Shown in pieces: positions 19,332 through 30,341 of a stretch of 64,000 nucleotides of DNA (positions are counted from its first letter, which is position 1; every line of letters begins with the position of its first letter). The stretch lies in assembly GCF_002845275.2 (NCBI RefSeq), contig NZ_CP088149.1, forward strand, positions 4,212,501-4,276,500, in the 5' to 3' direction. The notes under the pieces were generated by a model. It made no database searches. It was not told the origin of the DNA and worked only from the letters and a program-made list of their open reading frames with translations. Source of the stretch: Pseudomonas sp. S06B 330. Its GTDB lineage: Bacteria; Pseudomonadota; Gammaproteobacteria; Pseudomonadales; Pseudomonadaceae. The translations under genes and the position numbers were made by a program.

Positions 19332-20261
19332 TTAGTGCGTGGCCTTGATCCGATCAACGACGCGCTGGGCGAGGTCATCCGGCTTGAACTTGGCCAGGAA
19401 ATCATCCGCGCCGACCTTCTTGACCATCGCTTGGTTAAACACCCCAGACAACGAAGTATGCAGGATGATGTGTAACTTTTGCATGCGCGGGTCGCTGCGA
19501 ATCTCGGCCGTCAGGGTGTAACCATCCATCTCCGGCATCTCGATATCGGAGATCATCATCAGGAATTCTTCTTCCGGACGCTTGCCCTCATCGACCAGCT
19601 TGCGCAGGTAGTCCAGCGCCTGGCGGCCATCATTGAGCGCCACCACTTCCACCCCGACCGTCTGCAGACAACGACTGACCTGCTTGCGCGCCACCGACGA
19701 ATCGTCGACCGTCAGCACCCGCAGTAGCACCGCCTTGTCCTGCACCTCGGCATCGACCACACCGGCAGAAATGACCTCGGAAGTCGGCGCAACTTCAGCA
19801 AGGATTTTCTCCACATCGATGATCTCGACCATCTTGTTGTCGACCCGAGTCACCGCCGTCAGGTAATGATCGCGCCCGGTACCTTTGGGTGGCGGATGGA
19901 TCTCTTCCCAGTTCATGTTGACGATGCGCTCCACCGAGTGCACCAGAAAACCCTGGGTCTTGGTGTTGTACTCGGTAATGATAACGAAGCTGTTGCGCAC
20001 ATCTTCACTCAGACCGGGCATCCCGGTCGCCATCGCCAGATCAAGGATCGGGATGGTTGCCCCACGAATATTCGCGACACCACGCACTACCGGGTTGGAC
20101 TTGGGCAACACAGTCAGAGGCGGACATTGCAGCACTTCCCGCACCTTGAACACGTTGATCCCGTAGAGTTGCTCGCCATTGAGACGAAACAGCAGCAGCT
20201 CCAGACGATTCTGCCCCACCAGTTGTGTGCGCTGGTTCACCGAATCCATTACACCAGCCAT
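19332..20261 (-). CDS. cheV: Chemotaxis coupling/response-regulator protein CheV
   Basis: CheV couples receptors to CheA and adjusts signalling through phosphorylation. The 309-residue protein has an N-terminal CheW domain (about 15-160) and a C-terminal receiver domain (about 180-305) with the acidic pair in LTVDDSSVARKQ, the phospho-acceptor Asp in MMISDIEMPEMDG, and the Lys in FLAKFKPDDL. AAGGAG stands seven bases before ATG 20261. A FliA-type promoter lies just upstream. Confidence 0.95.
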   Translation of the reverse strand: MAGVMDSVNQRTQLVGQNRLELLLFRLNGEQLYGINVFKVREVLQCPPLTVLPKSNPVVRGVANIRGATIPILDLAMATGMPGLSEDVRNSFVIITEYNTKTQGFLVHSVERIVNMNWEEIHPPPKGTGRDHYLTAVTRVDNKMVEIIDVEKILAEVAPTSEVISAGVVDAEVQDKAVLLRVLTVDDSSVARKQVSRCLQTVGVEVVALNDGRQALDYLRKLVDEGKRPEEEFLMMISDIEMPEMDGYTLTAEIRSDPRMQKLHIILHTSLSGVFNQAMVKKVGADDFLAKFKPDDLAQRVVDRIKATH

Positions 20262-20302
20262 GCCAGAACTCCTTCACCTTACGCTACGAGCCTCGTACCC
20301 AG

Positions 20303-20328
20303 TGTCGGCACGCGCTTTGCTTTTTTTA
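20303..20328 (-). promoter_or_regulatory. FliA (sigma-28) promoter for cheV
   Basis: On the minus strand TAAA-N15-GCCGACAC (TAAA at 20328-20325, GCCGACA ending near 20303) matches the sigma-28 consensus TAAA-N15-GCCGATAA, about 42 bases before the cheV ATG. It occupies the same bases as the RpoN promoter of flgA on the other strand. Confidence 0.68.
20305..20321 (+). promoter_or_regulatory. RpoN (sigma-54) promoter for flgA
   Basis: TCGGCACGCGCTTTGCT has GG-N10-GC spacing and GGCACG plus TTGCT, close to the ideal -24/-12. The GC ends at 20320, so transcription should begin near 20332, only a few bases before the annotated flgA ATG at 20334. Confidence 0.75.
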
Positions 20329-20333
20329 ATCGT

Positions 20334-21086
20334 ATGAACACGAAAACGACATTTTTCCGACGCCTTACCTGCCACCTGCCCGGCTTCTTTGTTGTGCTGT
20401 GCCTGATGGTCCCCGGCGCTCGCCCTCTGGCTGACGCTTTTACCTTGCCTGAACAGCTTATCGGTGTCACCCAAGGGTTTCTTGAATTCACGGTTGAAGA
20501 TTACCTGGCCAGCAGCCAGACCGAAGGGCGTTACGAAATCCAGGTCAACACCCTTGATCCGCGCCTGCGCATGCCACTGTGTGACCGCCAATTGGATGCC
20601 AGCCTGGAAAGCCCGGCACAGCCCCTGGGCCGCGTGACGATAAGGGTTCGCTGCGAAGGAAGCTCACCCTGGACGGTGTTTGTGCCCGCCCAGGTACGGC
20701 TGTTCCGCCAAGTGGTGACCGTGGTGCGACCGCTCAAGCGCGAGAGCATTGTCGGTGAACAGGACGTCGCCCTGCGCGAGCGCGATGTAGGCGTGCTCAA
20801 CCAAGGTTTCCTCAGCAGCCTGGACCAGGCGATCGGACTCAAGCTTATCCGACCGACGGTCATGGACCAGGTACTGACACCGCAACACCTGGAGCAGGCC
20901 GAAGTGATCCGCAAGGGCGATCAGGTGGTCATCACCGCGCGCAGCGGCAGCCTTGCCGTGCGCATGCCCGGCGAAGCCCTGAGCAAAGGCGGCCTGAGCG
21001 AACAGATCCGGGTCCGTAATCTCAACTCCAAACGCGTGGTCAAGGCCAGAGTAACCGGGCCGGGCCAGGTGGAAGTGGCCATGTAA
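20334..21086 (+). CDS. flgA: Flagellar P-ring assembly chaperone FlgA
   Basis: FlgA is a periplasmic chaperone for FlgI. The 250-residue precursor has a signal peptide ([18 protein letters not shown]), then a FlgA/SAF-type region; [20 protein letters not shown] and [20 protein letters not shown] are typical. ATG 20334 is used because the frame upstream is covered by the divergent promoters. It has no Shine-Dalgarno and would lie only about two bases from the predicted RpoN start site, so the message may be nearly leaderless or the start may be further downstream. Confidence 0.92.
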   Translation: MNTKTTFFRRLTCHLPGFFVVLCLMVPGARPLADAFTLPEQLIGVTQGFLEFTVEDYLASSQTEGRYEIQVNTLDPRLRMPLCDRQLDASLESPAQPLGRVTIRVRCEGSSPWTVFVPAQVRLFRQVVTVVRPLKRESIVGEQDVALRERDVGVLNQGFLSSLDQAIGLKLIRPTVMDQVLTPQHLEQAEVIRKGDQVVITARSGSLAVRMPGEALSKGGLSEQIRVRNLNSKRVVKARVTGPGQVEVAM

Positions 21087-21188
21087 AGGAGCGAACTGCG
21101 AAGAACTCTGGCGATCAGGAACTGCTTTTCCTAAACTGTGTCCCATTGGGTGCGCCGAATGCCGTGCAGGTTGCAGCGTAATTGCGCC

Positions 21189-21215
21189 TAAAGTTTCTTT
21201 CGGGTTGGCCGAAAA
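21189..21215 (+). promoter_or_regulatory. FliA (sigma-28) promoter for flgM
   Basis: TAAAGTTT-N11-GCCGAAAA is an almost exact sigma-28 promoter, 38 bases upstream of the flgM ATG at 21253. FliA control of its own anti-sigma factor is the classical feedback arrangement. Confidence 0.85.
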
Positions 21216-21252
21216 CAAGGCAAGCGTCCATATACCCAGAGGTTTTCTGATC

Positions 21253-21567
21253 ATGGTCATCGACTTCAGTCGTTTGAATAACTCCCCGTCGGTTACCGGC
21301 GTGCGCACTGGCAACAGCCCGGAAAGCGCCACCGAAACCCGCGCAGCCAAGGCCGACACTGTCGCCCAGAGCGGCGCCAGTGGGGAAGCCGTACACCTCA
21401 GCCACGAGGCCCAGCAGTTGCAAAAGGTCAGCGACAAGCTGCGCGACCAGCCGATTGTCAACAGCGCCCGGGTGGCGGAGTTGAAACAGGCTATCGCCGA
21501 CGGCAGCTACCAGGTCGACAGCAACCGCGTCGCCAGCAAACTGCTTAATTTCGAAGCCCAGCGCTAG
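21253..21567 (+). CDS. flgM: Anti-sigma-28 factor FlgM
   Basis: FlgM binds FliA and is exported once the hook is complete. The 104-residue protein begins [10 protein letters not shown] and has the conserved C-terminal sigma-binding region ([20 protein letters not shown] followed by RVASKLL). ATG 21253 is chosen because family members start MVIDF and because the FliA promoter lies 38 bases upstream. Confidence 0.94.
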   Translation: MVIDFSRLNNSPSVTGVRTGNSPESATETRAAKADTVAQSGASGEAVHLSHEAQQLQKVSDKLRDQPIVNSARVAELKQAIADGSYQVDSNRVASKLLNFEAQR

Positions 21568-21612
21568 CCACTGGCGCGCTGACTTCAGGACGCTTGAACC
21601 AAAGAGCCAGCC

Positions 21613-22080
21613 ATGCACGACACTACCTTGCTGCAATTGATCGAAGATGATTTTGCTCCAGCGCAACAATTGCTCGAATTGCTGCACACCGAGGCGACTG
21701 CCCTGCACGGCCGCGACATGCCGTTGCTGGAAGAGATCCTGGCGCGCAAGCAATCGCTGGTGATCCTTCTTGATCAGCAAGGTCGGCGCCGCAGTGAACT
21801 GCTCGCAAGCCTTGGCCTGAGCCAGGACCGCGAAGGCGTTCAGCAACTGGCCAGCCAGTCAGACCTGGGCGAGCTGCTCCTGCAGCAGCTGGATGTCCTG
21901 GGCAAACTGCTTGCCGACTGCCAGGCCATCAACGAGCGCAATGGCCGTGCGATCCAGCTTCAGCAAAGCACCACCGCCAATCAGATCAGAATCCTCATGG
22001 GCGGCGAATCACCGTCGCTCTACGACGCCCGTGGGTCGACCTCGCCCCTGGCCAAGCCGCGGGCGCTCAGCCAGGCGTGA
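21613..22080 (+). CDS. flgN: Flagellar export chaperone FlgN
   Basis: FlgN is the cytosolic chaperone for FlgK and FlgL. The 155-residue, mostly helical protein has ERNGRAIQLQQSTTANQIRI near residue 115, typical of Pseudomonas FlgN. It lies 45 bases after flgM in the usual flgMN order. Confidence 0.9.
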   Translation: MHDTTLLQLIEDDFAPAQQLLELLHTEATALHGRDMPLLEEILARKQSLVILLDQQGRRRSELLASLGLSQDREGVQQLASQSDLGELLLQQLDVLGKLLADCQAINERNGRAIQLQQSTTANQIRILMGGESPSLYDARGSTSPLAKPRALSQA

Positions 22081-22160
22081 TTCCCTGTATCAAGGCACGG
22101 AACATACTGGCAAAATGCCGTTACTTGCGTGTGCCGTTTTTGCCTGGAGATTGATTACCC

Positions 22161-22904
22161 GTGTTCAATGAAGCAGAAGCTCCGCAGCCTCCAAAGGTGC
22201 TTACCACCCCTTTGGAAATTGCCGCCAACTTGCGGTCGCTGCAAGAGAGCCATGACCCACTGATCATCACCTTCCACGAGCGTAGCCAGCGTTTCCAGAG
22301 CTATGTGGTCGAAGTCGACCGCGAAAACAATCGACTGGCGTTTGATGAAATGATTCCTCGCGACGGTGAACGCTATCTTGAGAATGGCGAACCGTTTCGG
22401 GTCGAGGGCTTTCATGATGGCGTGCGTATCGCCTGGGAGTGCAACACCCCGCTGAGTATCAGCGAAGTTGATGGCCATCGCTGCTATCGCGGCGTATTGC
22501 CGACCGAAGTGGCCTACCACCAACGTCGCAATGCCTTCCGCGCCGCGTTGAAGCTGTCACAACTGGTCGATGTCAAACTCGACGGTGACAAGCTCAAGGG
22601 CAATGGCGAGTTGAAGGGCAAGTTACTGGACATCTCCGCCACCGGCTGCAAACTGCGCTTTGAGGGCGATGTCGAAGAGCGCCTGCAACTGGGTCAGGTG
22701 TATGAGAGATTCGCCTCGGGCGCACCGCTGGGCTTGTCTCAGGTTGAGGTGGAACTGCGTCACTTGCATTTCGAGGAGCGGCTGAACACCACTTTCGCCG
22801 GTGTGCGCTTTCACAATCTGAACGGACCGATGCAGCGCAAGGTTGAGACCTTTGTCTATCAGTTGCAGCGCGAGGCGCGGCGGTTCGACAAAGACGACTT
22901 TTAA
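22161..22904 (+). CDS. flgZ: Flagellar brake protein FlgZ/YcgR with PilZ domain
   Basis: A c-di-GMP receptor that slows flagellar rotation. The 247-residue protein has an N-terminal YcgR domain (about 10-110) and a C-terminal PilZ domain (about 115-235) with both binding motifs: RRNAFR (R-x3-R) and DISATG (D-x-S-x2-G). The start is GTG 22161 with TGGAGA upstream. It follows flgN at 80 bases, as in P. putida and P. fluorescens. Confidence 0.93.
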   Translation: MFNEAEAPQPPKVLTTPLEIAANLRSLQESHDPLIITFHERSQRFQSYVVEVDRENNRLAFDEMIPRDGERYLENGEPFRVEGFHDGVRIAWECNTPLSISEVDGHRCYRGVLPTEVAYHQRRNAFRAALKLSQLVDVKLDGDKLKGNGELKGKLLDISATGCKLRFEGDVEERLQLGQVYERFASGAPLGLSQVEVELRHLHFEERLNTTFAGVRFHNLNGPMQRKVETFVYQLQREARRFDKDDF

Positions 22905-22910
22905 GCCGCT

Positions 22911-23000
22911 CTCGCCGGCAAGGCCGTCTCCCACTGCAAGCAGAATGGCATCAGCCTTTGTGGGAGCTGGCCTTGCCAGCGATGGGCCGCACAGCGGCCC
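22911..23000. repeat. Pair of Pseudomonas REP elements plus hairpin
   Basis: Two inverted REP-like units (CGCCGGCAAGGCCGTCTC at 22913 and GTGGGAGCTGGCCTTGCC at 22960) face each other, followed by a perfect GGGCCGC-ACA-GCGGCCC hairpin at 22984-23000. This is the familiar REP doublet of the P. putida/fluorescens group, lying between two convergent genes, where it may also aid termination. Confidence 0.8.
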
Positions 23001-23004
23001 TGAC

Positions 23005-24348
23005 TCACACCGGCGCCGGTTTCTCCGGCGACTCGCCAGCACCACCCTCCTCTGACGGCTCATCCTCTTCCTCGGTATCCTCAGCCGCCACCGGCGTCTG
23101 CATCTGCTCCTGCACCACCTGCTCATCCACCCGCGGGTCGAGCGCCGCCGACAAGGGCGAACCGGCTGCCGGCATGGCCACGTGATTGAGTGGCGCATCG
23201 TCGACCTGATGCAAGCCGGTAACCGCCTTCGGTCGAATCCGCCAGACCAACACCAGGGAAAAGAACACGAAGAAGGCATACAGCATCTGCGTGCCCAGTA
23301 CCTTCATCAACACCCCTGCTACCAGAGGCCCGATACTGGCGCCAACACCATAGGTCACCAACAGCATTGCGGTCAGCGATACCCGTCGCTCACTTTCCAC
23401 ATGGTCATTGGAAAACGCCACGGCCAAGGGGTACAGGCAGAACTGCAGCAATGACACGGCAAAGCCTGCGATGAACAAGATCATCAACGGCACCGTCGGC
23501 ATGATCGCCAACGGCAGCGCAGCAACGGCCAAGCCGATGGCCACGCTACGAATCAACACCGCACGGTCATAGCGATCCGACAGCCAGCCCAACGGCCATT
23601 GCACCAACAGGCCGGCAAAAATACAGCAACCCATGAACAGGCCGACGTACTCAGTACTCAGCCCTTGCTTGGCCGCATACAACGGCGCCAGACCATAGAA
23701 TGACCCGACAATCAGCCCCGCCCCCAGTACGGTGGTCAGGGACTGGGGCACTCGCTTGATAAAGAACCGCGGTTCCATTGGCGCCGGATGCAAGGCGGCC
23801 GGGTGAATACGTCGGGTCAGGGCCACCGGCACCAGGCACAAGGCAAAACACATGGCCACCAGCATCAACAGCTCCGGTCCCAGTTGCGGGTGCGCGACCA
23901 GGATCAACTGACCGAGTACCAAGCCCAGGTAGGAAGCGATCATATAGCCACTGAACACCGCGCCACGCTGCTTGGCATCCGCCTGCTCGTTGAGCCAGCT
24001 TTCGATAACCATGTATTGGCACATCATGCCCAGGCCAACAATTACCCGCAGCACAATCCAGGCCGGCAGCCAACTGACCATGCCATGCCCCAGCACCGCC
24101 GCGCCGACGATCCCGGCACAAGTGGCATAGGCTCGAATGTGTCCGACCCTGGCAATCAGCCGGTGTCCGATCTTGCCGCCCAGGGCCAGGCCGAAATAGT
24201 TGGCGGCCATCAACGCACCGACCCACAGACTGTCGACATGGTCAGCCGCCAGGCGAAGGGCCAAGTAAGTACTCAACAAGCCGGAGCCGATCAACATCAT
24301 CAGCGCCGCGAAATACAGCGCGCGAAAAGACTTCCAGATCTGTCGCAT
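23005..24348 (-). CDS. MFS transporter, YcaD-like, with acidic C-terminal tail
   Basis: A 12-helix major facilitator protein of 447 residues counted from ATG 24348, where the first helix begins (FRALYFAALMMLIGSGLLST). The loop LGGKIGHRLIARVGHIR is the motif A equivalent, and WPLGWLSDRYDRAVLIR is its copy in the second half. The last 45 residues form an unusual acidic tail (TEEEDEPSEEGG) after the final helix. The substrate is not readable. It is convergent with flgZ and downstream of a glutamine-synthetase-like gene. An ATG at 24465 would add a hydrophobic extension, which I consider less likely. Confidence 0.8.
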   Translation of the reverse strand: MRQIWKSFRALYFAALMMLIGSGLLSTYLALRLAADHVDSLWVGALMAANYFGLALGGKIGHRLIARVGHIRAYATCAGIVGAAVLGHGMVSWLPAWIVLRVIVGLGMMCQYMVIESWLNEQADAKQRGAVFSGYMIASYLGLVLGQLILVAHPQLGPELLMLVAMCFALCLVPVALTRRIHPAALHPAPMEPRFFIKRVPQSLTTVLGAGLIVGSFYGLAPLYAAKQGLSTEYVGLFMGCCIFAGLLVQWPLGWLSDRYDRAVLIRSVAIGLAVAALPLAIMPTVPLMILFIAGFAVSLLQFCLYPLAVAFSNDHVESERRVSLTAMLLVTYGVGASIGPLVAGVLMKVLGTQMLYAFFVFFSLVLVWRIRPKAVTGLHQVDDAPLNHVAMPAAGSPLSAALDPRVDEQVVQEQMQTPVAAEDTEEEDEPSEEGGAGESPEKPAPV

Positions 24349-24519
24349 CAGCGTCCCGAGCGGCCCCTTGAGCAGGTGGAAAAACTGGTTGAAAGCATAA
24401 GTGAAAAAAACCGTGTTGCAGAATGCCAAGCATAAAAAAACAGGTGGCAAACATTTACCAAACAATGCCTGCCACCTGCTTTCGCCGCCCCTTTTACCGG
24501 GCCGACCGTGGATTCGAGC

Positions 24520-25863
24520 TTAGGCTTGCGCCGCCAGTACACGGCGCTCCCATGGGGTGATTTCATCAAAGAAACTGGTCAGCTCCAGGGTCTTGGTGGC
24601 GATGTAACCTTCGATGAACTCCTTACCGAACAGTTCCCGCGCAAGCTCACTACGCTTGAGACGCTCAAGGGCAGCATGCAAGGTACATGGCAGGCTTAAA
24701 TGATCCGGCACTTCAAATTCACCCTGGATCGCCGCCGTTGGCTCAAGCTGCTGTTCGATGCCATGCAGGCCGGCAGCCAAGCTGGCGGCAATGGCCAGAT
24801 AGGGGTTGGTGTCGGCACCGGGCAAACGGTTCTCGACCCGCCGCGCTACCGGTGCACTGGCCGGAATGCGCAGGCCGGCCGCGCGATTGTCCTCGGACCA
24901 GCATGCATTGTTCGGCGAGGCATAGGGGTGGCACAGGCGCTGGTAGGAATTGACGTTCGGCGCGAACAGCGCAGTAAAGTCAGCCATGCACGCCTGCTGA
25001 CCACCAATGAAGTGATAGAAGCTTGGCGTCGGTTTGCCCTGTGCATCACTGAACACATTACGCCCGCTGTCGATCTCGACCACACTCTGGTGAATGTGCA
25101 TGGAGCTACCCGGGGTGTGCGCCAGAGGTTTGGCCATGCACACTACGGTCAGGCCGTGCTTGAGCGCGACTTCTTTGAGTAGATGCTTGAACAGCAGGGT
25201 CTGGTCGGCCAGCAGCAATGGATCACCATGCAACAGGTTGATCTCGAACTGGCTGACGCCCATCTCATGCATGAAGGTGTCGCGCGGCAAGCCCACGGCC
25301 TCCATGCAGCGATAAACCTCATTGAAGAACGGCCGCAGGCCATTGTTGGAGCTGACACTGAACGCGGAGTGCCCTTCTTCGCGGCGGCCATCCTTGCCCA
25401 CCGGCGGCAGAAACGGTTGATTCGGATCCGTATTGGGAGCGAAGACAAAAAACTCAAGCTCCGTTGCCACCACCGGCGCCAGGCCACGTGCGGCGTAACG
25501 GGCAATCACCGCCTTGAGCAGACCGCGGGTGGACAGGCCGGAACTTACGCCGCTCAGCTCGACGGCATCGCAGATTGCCAAGGCCCGCGGCTCGTCGCTC
25601 CAAGGCAGGCGATAGATATGTTGGGGATCCGCTACCAGGGCCAGGTCGCCGTCATCGCTGCCATAGAAGCGCGCCGCGGGATAACCGCCCATGATGCACT
25701 GCAACAGCACCCCTCGGGCCATCTGCAAGCGGCGGCCTTCCAGAAAGCCTGCGCCGGTCATTACTTTGCCGCGCGGTACGCCGTTGAGGTCCGGCGTGAT
25801 GCACTCGATCTCATCAATGCCCGTCAAGCGCTCGGCAAGAGAACGCTGGCCACTGGTCGTCAT
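24520..25863 (-). CDS. Glutamine synthetase family protein, probable gamma-glutamylpolyamine synthetase
   Basis: A 447-residue member of the class that ligates glutamate to amines with ATP rather than to ammonia. Family motifs are present: PVVATELEFFVF (metal-binding Glu), GVSQFEINLLHGD, KPLAHTPGSSMHIHQS, NSYQRLCHPYASPNNACW, and RVENRLPGADTNPYLAIAAS near the end. In Pseudomonas such proteins (PauA/SpuI types) start putrescine and other polyamine breakdown. Which amine is used cannot be told from sequence. It is single in its unit, divergent from nothing obvious, with bkdR upstream in the same direction. Confidence 0.82.
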   Translation of the reverse strand: MTTSGQRSLAERLTGIDEIECITPDLNGVPRGKVMTGAGFLEGRRLQMARGVLLQCIMGGYPAARFYGSDDGDLALVADPQHIYRLPWSDEPRALAICDAVELSGVSSGLSTRGLLKAVIARYAARGLAPVVATELEFFVFAPNTDPNQPFLPPVGKDGRREEGHSAFSVSSNNGLRPFFNEVYRCMEAVGLPRDTFMHEMGVSQFEINLLHGDPLLLADQTLLFKHLLKEVALKHGLTVVCMAKPLAHTPGSSMHIHQSVVEIDSGRNVFSDAQGKPTPSFYHFIGGQQACMADFTALFAPNVNSYQRLCHPYASPNNACWSEDNRAAGLRIPASAPVARRVENRLPGADTNPYLAIAASLAAGLHGIEQQLEPTAAIQGEFEVPDHLSLPCTLHAALERLKRSELARELFGKEFIEGYIATKTLELTSFFDEITPWERRVLAAQA

Positions 25864-26010
25864 GACACTATCCTTATTGTTTTCGCATGCCGGGAACGGC
25901 GGTAGCTACAACATAGGCATTGGGCGTTCAAAATTTCAAGCAAGCGCAGAGCTAATGATCGTAATTTTCTACAACCCGATCGTGACGCAACCTTCGACAG
26001 TGGCGACGGT

Positions 26011-26045
26011 TTGTAGCCGCTGCCGAAGGCTGCGATCGATCGCGA
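26011..26045. repeat. REP-like palindrome (GTAGCCGCTGCCGAAGGCTG type)
   Basis: TTGTAGCCGCTGCCGAAGGC followed by TGCGATCGATCGCG is a well-known Pseudomonas repeat class. It lies between bkdR and the glutamine-synthetase-like gene. A second, more diverged copy occurs at 31799. Confidence 0.65.
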
Positions 26046-26071
26046 AGCGGTCGCACTTAGCGTCCGGCCGA

Positions 26072-26557
26072 TCAACCAGGCAAGGTCAACCCATTGGCCG
26101 GTAGCGGCAACGCCGTCTTGTAGCGCACCTGCTTCAAGGCAAAGCTTGAGCGGATATTGGCCACCCCTGGCAGACGGGTAAGGTAGTCAAGAAAGCGCTC
26201 CAAGGCCTGAATGCTCGGCAACAGCACCCGCAACAGATAGTCCGGATCACCCGTCATCAAATAGCACTCCATCACCTCCGGGCGCTCGGCGATCTCTTCT
26301 TCAAAACGGTGCAGGGACTGCTCCACCTGTTTTTCGAGGCTGACATGAATGAACACATTGACGTCCAGCCCCAGTACTTCAGGGGCCAACAAGGTCACCT
26401 GCTGGCGAATCACCCCCAGCTCTTCCATGGCCTTGACCCGGTTAAAACACGGCGTCGGCGACAAATTGACCGAGCGCGCCAATTCGGCATTGGTGATCCG
26501 GGCATTTTCCTGAAGGCTGTTGAGAATGCCTATGTCGGTGCGATCCAGTTTACGCAT
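26072..26557 (-). CDS. bkdR: Lrp/AsnC-type activator of the bkd operon, BkdR
   Basis: A 161-residue Lrp-family regulator with an N-terminal helix-turn-helix (about 5-60, [20 protein letters not shown]) and a C-terminal effector domain (about 70-150, with [18 protein letters not shown]). It is divergent from bkdA1 across 202 bases, exactly as in P. putida, where BkdR with branched-chain amino acids activates bkd transcription. Confidence 0.93.
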   Translation of the reverse strand: MRKLDRTDIGILNSLQENARITNAELARSVNLSPTPCFNRVKAMEELGVIRQQVTLLAPEVLGLDVNVFIHVSLEKQVEQSLHRFEEEIAERPEVMECYLMTGDPDYLLRVLLPSIQALERFLDYLTRLPGVANIRSSFALKQVRYKTALPLPANGLTLPG

Positions 26558-26753
26558 GAGATAATTTCACCTGTTTTTTGTCTTTATAAAGAATGTTTAT
26601 CCGCAAGCCGGAACAAAGGCAATGAACTTGAGAGAAATATTCTTCAGGCGCCCGAATATCATGTAGGACAAGACTGACTCCCTAGTCACAAGCCGGGGTG
26701 TCAGCAGCGACCGCTTCAAAGCTCAACAAAAACACAAGACAGAGCGAGCGTAA

Positions 26754-27992
<1,239 letters not shown>

Positions 27993-27993
27993 C

Positions 27994-29052
27994 ATGAACG
28001 ATCACAACACTTCAATTCAGTTGGACACCGCCATGGCGACTACCACCATGACCATGATCCAGGCCCTGCGCTCGGCCATGGACATCATGCTTGAGCGCGA
28101 TGAAGACGTAGTTGTCTATGGCCAGGACGTCGGTTACTTCGGTGGCGTGTTCCGCTGCACCGAAGGCCTGCAGACCAAGTACGGCAAGTCACGGGTCTTC
28201 GATGCGCCGATCTCCGAAAGCGGCATCGTCGGTACCGCTGTGGGCATGGGTGCTTATGGCCTGCGTCCTGTCGTCGAGATCCAGTTCGCCGACTACTTCT
28301 ACCCGGCCTCCGACCAGATCGTCTCGGAGATGGCCCGCCTGCGCTACCGTTCGGCAGGTGAATTCGTCGCTCCGCTGACCCTGCGCATGCCATGCGGTGG
28401 CGGCATCTACGGCGGCCAGACCCACAGCCAGAGCCCTGAGGCGATGTTCACCCAGGTCTGCGGCCTGCGCACGGTGATGCCATCCAACCCTTATGACGCC
28501 AAGGGCCTGCTGATCGCCTCGATCGAAAATGACGACCCGGTGATCTTCCTGGAGCCTAAGCGCCTGTACAACGGCCCCTTCGACGGCCACCACGACCGCC
28601 CGGTAACGCCGTGGTCGAAACACCCGGCCAGCGCCGTCCCCGATGGCTACTACACCGTGCCACTGGACAAGGCCGCCATTACCCGCCCTGGCAATGACGT
28701 CACGGTCCTGACCTACGGTACCACCGTGTACGTGTCGCAAGTGGCTGCCGAGGAAACCGGCGTCGATGCTGAAGTCATCGACCTGCGCAGCCTCTGGCCA
28801 CTGGACCTGGAAACCATCGTCGCCTCGGTGAAAAAGACCGGTCGTTGCGTCGTGGTCCATGAGGCCACCCGCACCTGCGGTTTCGGCGCGGAGCTGATCG
28901 CGCTGGTTCAGGAGCACTGCTTCCATCACCTCGAAGCCCCTATCGAGCGTGTGACGGGTTGGGACACCCCCTACCCGCATGCGCAGGAGTGGGCGTATTT
29001 CCCCGGCCCTTCACGCGTGGGCGCGGCATTGAAACGGGTTATGGAGGTCTGA
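27994..29052 (+). CDS. bkdA2: Branched-chain 2-oxoacid dehydrogenase E1 beta subunit
   Basis: The 352-residue partner of BkdA1 forming the E1 heterotetramer. It shows the transketolase-like pyrimidine domain (VYGQDVGYFGGVFRCTEGLQ; EIQFADYFYPASDQIVSEMA) and C-terminal domain. The start ATG 27994 begins MNDHNTSIQL, one base after the bkdA1 stop, and the gene abuts bkdB directly. Confidence 0.97.
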   Translation: MNDHNTSIQLDTAMATTTMTMIQALRSAMDIMLERDEDVVVYGQDVGYFGGVFRCTEGLQTKYGKSRVFDAPISESGIVGTAVGMGAYGLRPVVEIQFADYFYPASDQIVSEMARLRYRSAGEFVAPLTLRMPCGGGIYGGQTHSQSPEAMFTQVCGLRTVMPSNPYDAKGLLIASIENDDPVIFLEPKRLYNGPFDGHHDRPVTPWSKHPASAVPDGYYTVPLDKAAITRPGNDVTVLTYGTTVYVSQVAAEETGVDAEVIDLRSLWPLDLETIVASVKKTGRCVVVHEATRTCGFGAELIALVQEHCFHHLEAPIERVTGWDTPYPHAQEWAYFPGPSRVGAALKRVMEV

Positions 29053-30339
29053 ATGGGCACGCACGTCATCAAGATGCCGGACATCGGTGAAGGCATCGCA
29101 CAAGTTGAACTGGTGGAATGGTTCGTCAAGGTCGGTGACACCGTCACCGAAGACCAGGTCGTGGCCGATGTCATGACCGACAAGGCCACCGTGGAAATTC
29201 CTTCGCCAGTGAGCGGTAAAGTCCTGGCCCTGGGCGGGCAACCCGGTGAAGTCATGGCGGTGGGCAGCGAGCTGATCCGCATTGAAGTCGAAGGCGCGGG
29301 CAATCATCAGGAAGGCGCTGGCAGTGCTCCAGCCAAACAAGAAGCGGCGCCAGCCGCGGTAGTCGCCAGCAAACCCGAGCCGGTGCCAGAGCAACCTGCA
29401 GCAGTAACCCGCGCGGCCTCCGCCAGCACAGCAAGCGCCGCAGCCATCGTCCCGCGCGAAGCCAACGAACGCCCGTTGGCCTCCCCGGCCGTGCGCAAGC
29501 GCGCCCTGGATGCCGGTATCGAACTGCGTTATGTCCACGGCAGCGGCCCGGCCGGGCGCATCCTGCATGAAGACCTGGACACCTTTCTCACCCAGCCGAC
29601 CCGCAGCAGCCAAAGTGCACCCACCGGCTACAGCAAACGTACCGACAGCGAGCAGATCCCGGTCATCGGCCTGCGCCGCAAGATCGCCCAACGCATGCAG
29701 GATGCCAAGCGTCGTGTCGCGCACTTCAGCTATGTCGAAGAGATCGACGTCACGGCATTGGAAGAGCTGCGCCTGCACCTGAACACGAAGTGGGGCGACA
29801 GCCGCGGCAAGCTGACCCTGTTACCCTTCCTGGTCCGCGCCATGGTCGTGGCCTTGCGTGAGTTCCCGCAGATCAACGCCACCTACGACGACGAAGCCCA
29901 GGTCATCACCCGCCACGGCGCGGTGCATGTCGGTATCGCCACCCAGGGTGACAACGGCCTGATGGTGCCGGTACTGCGTCACGCCGAAGCCGGCAGCCTG
30001 TGGAGCAACGCCGGCGAGATCGTGCGCCTGGCCAATGCTGCGCGCGGCAACAAGGCCAGCCGTGAAGAACTGTCCGGCTCGACCATCACCCTGACCAGCC
30101 TCGGCGCGCTGGGCGGCATCGTTTCCACGCCGGTGGTCAACACCCCGGAGGTGGCCATTGTCGGCGTTAACCGCATGGTTGAACGGCCGATGGTGATCAA
30201 CGGCCAGATCGTTATTCGCAAGATGATGAACCTCTCCAACTCGTTCGATCACCGCGTGGTCGACGGCATGGACGCGGCCCTCTTCATTCAGGCCATCCGT
30301 GGCCTGCTCGAACAACCCGCCAGCCTGTTTGTGGAGTGA
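29053..30339 (+). CDS. bkdB: Branched-chain 2-oxoacid dehydrogenase E2, dihydrolipoyl acyltransferase
   Basis: The core of the complex, 428 residues. An N-terminal lipoyl domain (1-80) carries the DKA lipoyl-lysine motif in [17 protein letters not shown] linker rich in Ala/Pro/Glu follows, then the peripheral-subunit-binding domain (about 140-180, [15 protein letters not shown]). The C-terminal catalytic domain ends in [15 protein letters not shown] (H-x3-DG active site). ATG 29053 immediately follows the bkdA2 stop. Confidence 0.97.
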   Translation: MGTHVIKMPDIGEGIAQVELVEWFVKVGDTVTEDQVVADVMTDKATVEIPSPVSGKVLALGGQPGEVMAVGSELIRIEVEGAGNHQEGAGSAPAKQEAAPAAVVASKPEPVPEQPAAVTRAASASTASAAAIVPREANERPLASPAVRKRALDAGIELRYVHGSGPAGRILHEDLDTFLTQPTRSSQSAPTGYSKRTDSEQIPVIGLRRKIAQRMQDAKRRVAHFSYVEEIDVTALEELRLHLNTKWGDSRGKLTLLPFLVRAMVVALREFPQINATYDDEAQVITRHGAVHVGIATQGDNGLMVPVLRHAEAGSLWSNAGEIVRLANAARGNKASREELSGSTITLTSLGALGGIVSTPVVNTPEVAIVGVNRMVERPMVINGQIVIRKMMNLSNSFDHRVVDGMDAALFIQAIRGLLEQPASLFVE

Positions 30340-30341
30340 TC

